DNA of 10,855 nucleotides from Anaerolineae bacterium (GTDB lineage Bacteria > Chloroflexota > Anaerolineae > B4-G1): NCBI GenBank assembly GCA_016783285.1, contig JADHWW010000171.1, positions 1-10,855 of the forward strand, given 5' to 3'. Positions 5,284 through 10,855 of the stretch are shown here, one piece after another; position 1 is the first letter of the stretch; every line of letters begins with the position of its first letter. The position numbers and the translations under genes are program-made. Under the pieces are notes generated by a model that saw nothing but the letters and a program-made list of their open reading frames with translations, did no database searches and was not told the origin of the DNA.

Positions 5284-8200
5284 GGAATTCTCATGGTCAG
5301 TCGAGTGCCCTGCCCGGGACGAGACTGAATGTCAAAGCTGCCTCCCAGCAGGGCCACCCTTTCTTGTATTCCCAACAGGCCCGCCCCGCGCTCTCGGAGA
5401 TGGGCGGTATGCTCTTCCGCCTCAAAGCCCCGGCCGTTGTCTTGGACCACGGCGGTGACGGTGGATTCGCTACGCTCCAGCCGGACAGCCACCCTGCTCG
5501 CTCCTGCGTGCTTGGCCACGTTGGTTAGCGCCTCCTGGACCGTGCGGTAGACGGCCGTGGCCACATCCGGGGTCACTCTCTCCTCGAAATCGACAGCTTC
5601 CAGTTCGACGTCGATGCCCATTCTCTTGATATATCTGTTCAGGTACCAGCGCAGCGTTGGCAGCAGACCGAGGTCGTCGAGCATCTGGGGCCGCAGGTCA
5701 AGGGCCATTTGGCTCACTCGCTCGTCCACCTCCGCCAGAAGCGAGCCTACGTTGGCCAATCTCTCCCTGGCCTTGGGGGCAACCTCCGCCGGCAACTCTC
5801 TTTCGATGGCCGCCAGGTCAAAGCCCATGGCCGTCAGCGCCTGCCCCAGCTCGTCGTGCAACTCTAGGGAGATCCTGCGGCGTTCCTCCTCCTGCGCCTT
5901 AAAGAGCCGGATCGAGAGTTTCTCCAGGTCGGTGGTGTGCGTCCGAGCCTCCTCCACCAGCCGCGCGTTCCCCAGGGCGATGGATGCCTGGTTGGCAAAG
6001 GTGGTGATGGCCGGCGCGTCGGCCTCTGTCAGGCCGGCGCCGGCGACCAGCAACAGGCCGATCCTCTCGCCGCTCACCGTGAGCGGAGCAGTGATGCACT
6101 GCTCCAACCCCAGCTTGGCCGCCATCCGCGGAGCCAGCGAGCGTACCCGCTTGGGCAGCCCCCCGGCCATGAAATCGGCGGCTGGCTCGTCAAAGGATGT
6201 CTCTCCCTCGGTGAGGACACGCTGGAAGACAGGGCTCTCCACCAGCGGGACCCGGAAGGTCTGCAGCGAGAGGCCGGTCAGTTTCTCCGCTGCCCGCAGC
6301 AAAGTCGGCTTGATGGTCAGGTGGCGTAGGGTCAGGTACTGCTGGTCATGGGTCAGAGCGAAGACGAAAGCATGGTAGCCCAGCTTGACCACCTCGTCAC
6401 CGACGGTGCGATAGACCTCCTCGGCCGTGCGGGCGCGCTGCACGGTCTGGGCCGCCTGGCTGAGGGCCAGCAGCAGGCGCTGTCCGCGGGCGGTCTCTTC
6501 CAGCGAGCGCCGTAGCGCTGCCTCTGCTTTCTTGCGCTCGGTGGTGTCGAGTCCATAGACATTGAGATAGTCTTCCTCCACGACAGGCGCAAAGATCAGG
6601 GTAAGGGTACGGTCCCCGCACTTGATTTCAATTTCTCGCGTCACACCAGAAGTGAGAACATCGATATTCAATCCAGACCAGCCGTCGGGCAAAAGCTGGC
6701 CGATTTGGCAGCCCCAGAGGTCCAGCAGAGGCAAACCAGCCTCGTTGGCGTAGAGGATAGTGCCATCTCTTGCGATCCGCAGAACGGGGTTGGGGTTTTC
6801 GCTGGGGAACTTGGCCAACCGTGCTACTTGCTGCTCCCTCTGTCTGCGCTCGGTGATGTCTGTGCCCTGGGAGATGGTGGCCACGAGGGTCGTGCCATCC
6901 TCAGCATAGATGTTCGCCGAGTTCCAGAGCACCAGCCGGGTTTCCCCATCTCTGCAAAGAATCGAGATCTCCACCGACTCCCAGAATTCACCGCCAAGAG
7001 TACGGGCGATCTTGCCCAGTGACTCGGCGCGGCTTGTTTCAGGGAAGAGCATGGGCAGTTCCTGGCCGATGACCTCGTCGGCCGGATAACCGGTGAGATG
7101 CTCAAAGGCCGTGTTGAAACGGGTGATTCGCTCCCCTGGGTCCCAGATGATGATGGGGGCGTTGGCATGGTTGATCAGGTTATCCAGGTAATCGCGGGTC
7201 TCCCGCAGAGCCTCTAGCGTAGCATCCCTTTGGGACTCTGCCCTTTCTCGGGCGATCGCGCTGCCGATTTGGGCGGTAATTGCTTCGATGGCGTCGCGGG
7301 CGTGAGGGGGCACCTCGTACCGATTATGGGAAGCGACGTTCAGGCAGGCGACCACACGATCCTCATGCCGCACTGGAACGACAGCGTGAGCACGCAGACT
7401 CTCGCGTCTCTCAGCCTCGTCTAGCTCCACTCCCAGTGACAGATGTTCGGTATAGATTGGCTCGCCGGCCGTGACGAGCCGCGCCTGGTCCGAATCCCCA
7501 TCAAAGTGTGATGCACTCTTGATGAAATCGGGCGGCAGTCCTTGATGAGATACGATGTCGCATGCACCAGAGGTCTCGTCCACTAGATAGATGCCGCCGC
7601 AGTCCATTTCTGAGACGTGGATGGCGGCCTCCAGGCATAGGCGCAGAGTCTCATCTAGTCCCAGCGCAGTGGCTAGTGCCAGGCCCAGATCGCGTTGGGC
7701 GCGGATCAGGTTGTCCGCCCGCTTGCCCTCGGTGATATCCTCCAGACTCCCTTCGTAGTGCAGCACCCGACCCTCACCGTCGGCGACAGCGCGAGCGGTA
7801 TCCTTCACCCAAAAGCTCGTTCCGTCGCGCCGTCGCCATTGCGCCTGAAAGTCGCGCACCAACCCCTCGCGGTCCATCATGGCCTGCCATCGCACGCGAT
7901 CTTTGGGGTTCGCATACGCGCTGGCGGCGTTGGCCGCCAGCCCGGTATCCCGATCTGGGAAGCCAAGCATTTCCAGCATAACCGAGTTCACGTCGAGGAT
8001 CTGCCCATCTGGCGTGGTGCGGTAAAGACCAACAGGCACGCTCTCAAACAGGCTGCGGTAGTGTTCCTCGCTCTCCCGCAGCGCTTCTAGCGTAGCATCC
8101 CTTTGGGACTCCGCCAGCACGCGCTCGGTGATGTCCTGCACGGTCCCGACAAATTCCATCACATGACCGTCGGCCGAGCGGACGGGACTGCCATGCACGG

Positions 8201-8285
8201 CGGTGTGTCGTACCGCGCCATCGTCCGCACGAACGATTCGATTCATGCGGTGATAGGATTCGCTCCCGGCAATGGCTTTCTCCAT
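5277..8285 (-). CDS. Multi-PAS/GAF sensor histidine kinase (HisKA_3), 3' half of a frameshifted gene
   Basis: The 1002-residue open frame, numbered from ATG 8285, contains: the C-terminal part of a PAS domain (1-53); PAS (70-187, VPVGLYRTTPDGQILDVN); GAF (195-345); PAS (363-480, near-identical to one in the 1753-3366 protein); PAS (495-583); GAF (605-775); HisKA_3 dimerisation with phospho-acceptor His810 in LELHDELGQ; and HATPase_c with N box Asn922 (EALTNVAKH), DNGRG at 949-953 and GAGLLG at 967-972. It autophosphorylates and should pass phosphate to the NarL-type regulator encoded downstream. ATG 8285 has no Shine-Dalgarno and lies inside a PAS domain whose first half is in the other frame, so this is not a natural start; see the frameshift site. 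There are no transmembrane segments, so sensing is cytoplasmic. The last codon and TAG stop come from heptad array B, so the native C-terminus has probably been replaced. Confidence 0.93.
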   Translation of the reverse strand: MEKAIAGSESYHRMNRIVRADDGAVRHTAVHGSPVRSADGHVMEFVGTVQDITERVLAESQRDATLEALRESEEHYRSLFESVPVGLYRTTPDGQILDVNSVMLEMLGFPDRDTGLAANAASAYANPKDRVRWQAMMDREGLVRDFQAQWRRRDGTSFWVKDTARAVADGEGRVLHYEGSLEDITEGKRADNLIRAQRDLGLALATALGLDETLRLCLEAAIHVSEMDCGGIYLVDETSGACDIVSHQGLPPDFIKSASHFDGDSDQARLVTAGEPIYTEHLSLGVELDEAERRESLRAHAVVPVRHEDRVVACLNVASHNRYEVPPHARDAIEAITAQIGSAIARERAESQRDATLEALRETRDYLDNLINHANAPIIIWDPGERITRFNTAFEHLTGYPADEVIGQELPMLFPETSRAESLGKIARTLGGEFWESVEISILCRDGETRLVLWNSANIYAEDGTTLVATISQGTDITERRQREQQVARLAKFPSENPNPVLRIARDGTILYANEAGLPLLDLWGCQIGQLLPDGWSGLNIDVLTSGVTREIEIKCGDRTLTLIFAPVVEEDYLNVYGLDTTERKKAEAALRRSLEETARGQRLLLALSQAAQTVQRARTAEEVYRTVGDEVVKLGYHAFVFALTHDQQYLTLRHLTIKPTLLRAAEKLTGLSLQTFRVPLVESPVFQRVLTEGETSFDEPAADFMAGGLPKRVRSLAPRMAAKLGLEQCITAPLTVSGERIGLLLVAGAGLTEADAPAITTFANQASIALGNARLVEEARTHTTDLEKLSIRLFKAQEEERRRISLELHDELGQALTAMGFDLAAIERELPAEVAPKARERLANVGSLLAEVDERVSQMALDLRPQMLDDLGLLPTLRWYLNRYIKRMGIDVELEAVDFEERVTPDVATAVYRTVQEALTNVAKHAGASRVAVRLERSESTVTAVVQDNGRGFEAEEHTAHLRERGAGLLGIQERVALLGGSFDIQSRPGQGTRLTMRIPI
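6845..7243. repeat. PAS-module direct repeat, copy 2
   Basis: The second copy of the 399-bp PAS module, at a constant offset of 3977 bp from 2868-3266 and about 95 percent identical. It encodes residues of about 348-480 of the kinase half. Differences are scattered and gap-free, as expected for a recent intragenomic copy or gene conversion. Confidence 0.92.
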
Positions 8286-10264
8286 GGTGTCTTTCGACGG
8301 CAGCCAGTCGTCGGGGTGATAGAGGGGCTGGTGCCCGTCGGGCCATGAAGGGGCCCGTCGCCCGCGTCCAGTCCAAAGATCCGAAACAGCTCCTCAGACC
8401 AAGTGACCTCGGATGTGGCCAAATCGAGCGTCCAGCTTCCCGTGCGAGTCACGCGTTGTGCCATGGTGAGATCACGGTGGCTGCGCTTGAGCGCCTCCAA
8501 GTGCAGCTCTTCTGCTGCCTCCGCCTGCTTGCGCTCGGTGATATCCCAGTCAATCCCTGCGAACCGAATGGGCCGGCCGTCTTCATCCCGCTGAACTCTA
8601 CCACGGGAATTGATCCAGCGGAGGCTACCATCCTTGTGACGGATGCGATATTCTAGCTCGTACGAGTTCGTGCGGCCTGCTCGGTGGTTTCGCGAGCTCT
8701 CCTGCAACGCCGCCAGGTCTTCAGGGACGATTCGGCTATCCCAGGCCGCCAAGGAGTTCGGAAACTCGTCATCCTCGTAACCGATGAATCTCTTCAAGCG
8801 CGGCGAGAGATAGACGTCGTCAGGAAGAGGGTGCAGGGGGTCGTCAGGATTCATCTCATGGTGCCACTCACCCCCATTCGAGCCAGCGATGGCGAGCTCA
8901 AGTCGCGCCTCGCTCTCCCGCAGCGCCCTTAGCGTAGCATCCCTTTGGGACTCCGCCCGCTTGCGCTCGGTGATGTCCAACGCAGTCGTAGTAAGACCGA
9001 TAATCTTTCCGATACTGTTGGATTTTGGCTCGGCGTAGATGTCATACGCCCTTTCTCCGTCGGACAGGATAAAAGAGATCTCTCTCCGCGCAGGAATGCC
9101 GCCGTCGAGGACTTGTCTCTTAAGCTCCACAAGTCGGAAGGTCCCCTCAGTCTTCGCGAGTTGGTCATCTCGTTTTCCGATAACATCCTCCGGTTTGAAG
9201 TCAGGATGTGGGCTATGAATCCAGGTGTAGCGCAAGTCCTTATCCACATGTGCCACCACCATGGGCGCGTTTTTGAGAGCCACGGCTAAACGCTGCTCGC
9301 TTTCCCGCAGCGCCTTTAGCGAAGCATCCCTGTGGGACTCCGCCCGCACCCGCTCCGCCAGTTCTCGCCGAAGCGCTTCGTACAGGCGGGCGTTCTCCAG
9401 GGCGCCGGTTATCTGGCTGCCCATGATGGACAGCAGGTTCAGCTCGGCCGGGCTGAAAGGCGCACTCCCGGCTCGCTCCGCGCGGCTGACCGTGAGCAGT
9501 CCTATCGCTTTCTCCCCGGTGCGCAGGGGGAGGCACGCGGCCGCGGTGTCCGGGCCGGCGTTCAACACCGGCCACAAGGGGTCCAGATTCGCCGGCGATG
9601 ACACCTCCAGTACCAGCGGCTCTTGCCCCAGCAGGGCCTGCCGGGCGATCCCCTCTCCCGCCGGAAAGCGCCTCCCGGCCATGTTCTCGTCCGGCCGCCC
9701 GGCCGCGGCCGCGAGGTGCAATTCGTCCGCCTCCTGGTCCAGCAGCAGCAGCGCTGCCTGCTCGGCTCCGATCTGCGACACCACCACCTCCAGGAGCCGC
9801 CCGGCCAGAGTCTCGACGCCGCCCTCGGCCATCAGGGCCTGGCTGATCTCCAGGATGGGCAACCGGGCGCGCAGGAGCAGGCGTTCCTGTTCCCGCCGGC
9901 GCGCTGCCAGGGCCTCACCTACGGCGCGCTCGAGATCGTCGGGATCAAAAGGCTTGAGCAGAAAATCCCGCGCTCCGGCCCGCAGGGCGTCGATGGCGTT
10001 CTGCATGTTGCCGTAGCTGGTGATGACGATGGCCGTCACGTCCGGGTCCAGTTCCCTGGCCCGGCGCAACACCGTCAGCCCGTCCACCTTGGGCATCCGA
10101 AGGTCAATCACCAAGAGGTCGAACCGCCCCCTCTCCAACTGGGTCAAGGCTTCCCGTCCCCCGCAGGCCTGGCTCACCCGGTAACCCTCTTCGGTCAGGA
10201 TCTCGGCGCATACCTTGACCATCGACGGATTGTCGTCCACCATCAGGATCCGTTCGTCGCTCAT
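8243..10264 (-). CDS. Receiver-GAF-PAS sensor, 5' half of the frameshifted hybrid kinase gene
   Basis: The 673-residue open frame begins with a receiver domain (residues 1-120: Asp10/Asp11, phospho-acceptor Asp54 in LLVIDLRMP, Thr82, Lys104 in LLKPFD). GAF follows (about 137-297), then PAS (about 318-433), PAS (about 447-578) and a PAS of the PAS_3 type beginning near 595 (RTGSWTLDLATSEVTWSEELFRIFGLD). At about residue 637 the family sequence stops and turns into unrelated residues (PLHGPTGTSPS), while the rest of that PAS continues in the other frame. Adding one base to the C-run on the minus strand joins this half to the kinase half without a stop. ATG 10264 has GGAG with 8-nt spacing. The REC-first hybrid layout suggests input from another kinase as well as ligand binding. 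The leader before it is long and structured. Confidence 0.92.
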   Translation of the reverse strand: MSDERILMVDDNPSMVKVCAEILTEEGYRVSQACGGREALTQLERGRFDLLVIDLRMPKVDGLTVLRRARELDPDVTAIVITSYGNMQNAIDALRAGARDFLLKPFDPDDLERAVGEALAARRREQERLLLRARLPILEISQALMAEGGVETLAGRLLEVVVSQIGAEQAALLLLDQEADELHLAAAAGRPDENMAGRRFPAGEGIARQALLGQEPLVLEVSSPANLDPLWPVLNAGPDTAAACLPLRTGEKAIGLLTVSRAERAGSAPFSPAELNLLSIMGSQITGALENARLYEALRRELAERVRAESHRDASLKALRESEQRLAVALKNAPMVVAHVDKDLRYTWIHSPHPDFKPEDVIGKRDDQLAKTEGTFRLVELKRQVLDGGIPARREISFILSDGERAYDIYAEPKSNSIGKIIGLTTTALDITERKRAESQRDATLRALRESEARLELAIAGSNGGEWHHEMNPDDPLHPLPDDVYLSPRLKRFIGYEDDEFPNSLAAWDSRIVPEDLAALQESSRNHRAGRTNSYELEYRIRHKDGSLRWINSRGRVQRDEDGRPIRFAGIDWDITERKQAEAAEELHLEALKRSHRDLTMAQRVTRTGSWTLDLATSEVTWSEELFRIFGLDAGDGPLHGPTGTSPSITPTTGCRRKTPWRKPLPGANPITA
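8350..8353 (-). other. Single-base frameshift splitting the giant sensor kinase gene
   Basis: On the minus strand, GGG-CCCC-TTCATGG interrupts a PAS_3 domain. With one more C the codons read Gly-Pro-Pro-Ser-Trp-Pro-Asp-Gly and continue to LYHPDDW, the canonical PAS_3 course, then run into the 1002-residue frame. The repaired gene spans 10264-5277, about 1,662 codons. The lesion is in a short homopolymer, so a sequencing or assembly error is a serious alternative to a true mutation. Confidence 0.85.
8916..8978. repeat. PAS-linker seam repeat (one of five copies)
   Basis: This roughly 60-bp linker encodes DIT-ERKRAESQRDATLRALRES on the minus strand. Closely similar DNA copies occur at 3224-3280, 7201-7243, 8074-8136 and 9303-9358, each between two sensory domains. 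The shared plus-strand core is AGCGTAGCATCCCTTTGGGA with few changes. Confidence 0.85.
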
Positions 10265-10495
10265 CGTTCTCGCTCCCTCTACCGCCTCTCAGATCTCTAC
10301 CGTATCGAGTCCAGGCCGTCCATGCTCTATTGGCTCCCCCGTGTTGCTTTCAGTACGAGTTCGTTGCGTGGAGTGTCCCTACCGGCTCTGCTTCAGGACA
10401 TTAGTTTTCTTGTCCCCATTCCGCCCTCGGGAAGAAGGCGAGGCCTGTCAGTGGGTTCCAGACAAACGCGGTCAAGGCCATTCCGAGTACCCCAC

Positions 10496-10523
10496 GCCTG
10501 GCATGGTCTCAGAGATGCCAGGC
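10496..10523. promoter_or_regulatory. Perfect 9-bp inverted repeat in the leader
   Basis: GCCTGGCAT (10496-10504) and ATGCCAGGC (10515-10523) are separated by a 10-nt loop. No T-run follows on either strand, so it is not a terminator. It lies just downstream of the candidate promoter, where it could be an operator or an RNA hairpin. Confidence 0.5.
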
Positions 10524-10550
10524 AGCTAGCCAATGAGACTTGGTCTCTCT

Positions 10551-10579
10551 ATCATAGCCGTATTCGGCCTGGAAAGCAA
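10551..10579 (-). promoter_or_regulatory. Candidate sigma-70-like promoter for the giant sensor gene
   Basis: Minus strand: -35 TTGCTT (10579-10574, 3 of 6), a 17-nt spacer, -10 TATGAT (10556-10551, 5 of 6). It begins 12 bp from the MITE-like insertion. The -35 is weak, so confidence is limited. Confidence 0.4.
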
Positions 10580-10584
10580 GAACA

Positions 10585-10757
10585 GCGTCCGAGGGTGTTG
10601 AAAAACATCCAGGGAGCCAGTGGCTAATGCCGATCCATGCAGTGAAAGGGGAACGGGGGGGGTGGGAGTGAACATGGCGCACTCCCACCCCCCCATATCT
10701 CCGTTTGCGTGGCGCTCCATACGATCAGGTAGCGCGTTATTCAACACCCTCGCGTCC
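10585..10757. mobile_element. MITE-like element with 6-bp target duplication
   Basis: Direct repeats GCGTCC (10585-10590 and 10752-10757) bracket a 161-bp element (10591-10751). Its ends are inverted repeats: GAGGGTGTTGAAAAAC on the left and, in reverse complement, GAGGGTGTTGAATAAC on the right, 15 of 16 matching. No coding capacity is visible. The interior holds a 15-bp perfect GC-rich hairpin. The ends resemble those of DDE-transposase insertion sequences, but I cannot name the family. It would be mobilised in trans by a transposase elsewhere. Confidence 0.8.
10656..10694. repeat. 15-bp perfect hairpin inside the MITE-like element
   Basis: A G-rich arm at 10656-10670 (seven G, then TGGGAGTG) pairs perfectly with CACTCCCA plus seven C at 10680-10694 around a 9-nt loop AACATGGCG. 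No T-run follows on either strand, so it is a very stable structure but not a standard intrinsic terminator. Confidence 0.9.
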
Positions 10758-10834
10758 TAGCCTTTGTCGGCCAATCACAGTGCTGGGCTCCAGGGACGGT
10801 GTGAACTGGCCAGAGAGAGAGGCGGGGGTGGCGA

Positions 10835-10855
10835 AGGGGGCGCAAAGCGCCCCCT
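10835..10855. repeat. 9-bp hairpin at the window edge
   Basis: AGGGGGCGC (10835-10843), loop AAA, GCGCCCCCT (10847-10855), perfect. It is cut by the window end, so a following T-run on the plus strand cannot be judged; no T-run follows on the minus strand. It may be the terminator of a plus-strand gene to the left or a repeat; there is no supported plus-strand gene here. The stretch 10758-10834 shows nothing recognisable. Confidence 0.5.

Larger units (their letters stand above)
10265..10590. other. Non-coding leader and upstream region of the giant sensor gene
   Basis: No gene is supported in these 326 bp. They hold the candidate promoter (10579-10551), a 9-bp inverted repeat (10496-10523), a short GAGAC-TTG-GTCTC palindrome (10535-10547) and then about 230 bp with no recognised motif up to the Shine-Dalgarno of the sensor gene. 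If the candidate promoter is right, the transcript leader is about 280 nt, long enough for regulatory structure; I recognise no riboswitch class. Confidence 0.5.

Noticed and set aside
4163..5458. Plus-strand open frames across the heptad arrays (4164-4943, 4660-4992, 4715-5458)
   Set aside because: They read through repeats and antisense of the regulator, four-helix-bundle and kinase genes. The peptide parts such as FSIFDWR are just translated heptads.
8340..8365. Programmed ribosomal frameshift in the sensor kinase
   Set aside because: No clear slippery heptamer with an associated stimulatory signal is evident, and a short C-run is a common site of indel error; simple mutation or artefact is more likely.
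10496..10523. Intrinsic terminator upstream of the sensor gene
   Set aside because: The stem is perfect but neither strand has a T-run after it.
9623..10627. Long plus-strand open frame of 334 codons
   Set aside because: It lies opposite the receiver-GAF coding sequence, in a GC-rich region where antisense frames stay open by codon bias. Its translation is proline/glutamine-rich with no recognisable domain.

Overview
The window is a GC-rich stretch of bacterial chromosome in which every supported gene lies on the minus strand. It encodes a dense signalling locus: multi-PAS/GAF sensors, receiver proteins, a NarL/LuxR response regulator and an NMT1-type lipoprotein. The very long soluble PAS/GAF sensors, the HisKA_3-type kinase, the NMT1 binding lipoproteins and the GATT-headed heptad repeats beside a four-helix-bundle gene suggest a Chloroflexota-like (Anaerolineae-type) genome. 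That placement is an inference from gene style; the window has no rRNA or other taxonomic marker.

Reading in the direction of transcription (right to left), 10855-10265 is non-coding. It holds a 161-bp MITE-like element with 15/16-matching terminal inverted repeats and a 6-bp target duplication, a very strong hairpin inside it, a candidate promoter and a long leader. Next comes one giant sensor gene, now split by a one-base frameshift near 8350-8353: a receiver-GAF-PAS-PAS-PAS half (10264-8243) and a PAS-GAF-PAS-PAS-GAF-HisKA_3-HATPase half (8285-5277). Restoring one base gives a single protein of about 1,660 residues. The kinase's natural partner, a NarL-type regulator (4655-4014), follows and ends in two tandem rho-independent terminators. 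Between kinase and regulator sits a roughly 556-bp cassette: a four-helix-bundle (23S rRNA intervening-sequence protein/Avd family) gene flanked by palindromic arrays of 7-bp units. A further array of exactly seven such units sits inside the start of the regulator gene.

A second transcription unit starts at a good sigma-70-like promoter (3894-3866). It encodes a stand-alone receiver, a three-PAS protein without a kinase domain, an NMT1-type binding lipoprotein, and a decayed tandem copy of that lipoprotein gene running off the left edge. A nearly identical 399-bp PAS module is shared by this unit and the kinase.

The most notable observation is the heptad-repeat cassette. Removing the seven-heptad array on paper rejoins a strong Shine-Dalgarno and ATG-ATG to the regulator and yields a canonical N-terminus (MMIRVLLAEDH). 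Removing the cassette as well restores an overlapping kinase-regulator junction. The array is 49 bp, which is 1 mod 3, so it currently puts the regulator out of frame with its best start. Loss of one unit would restore the frame.
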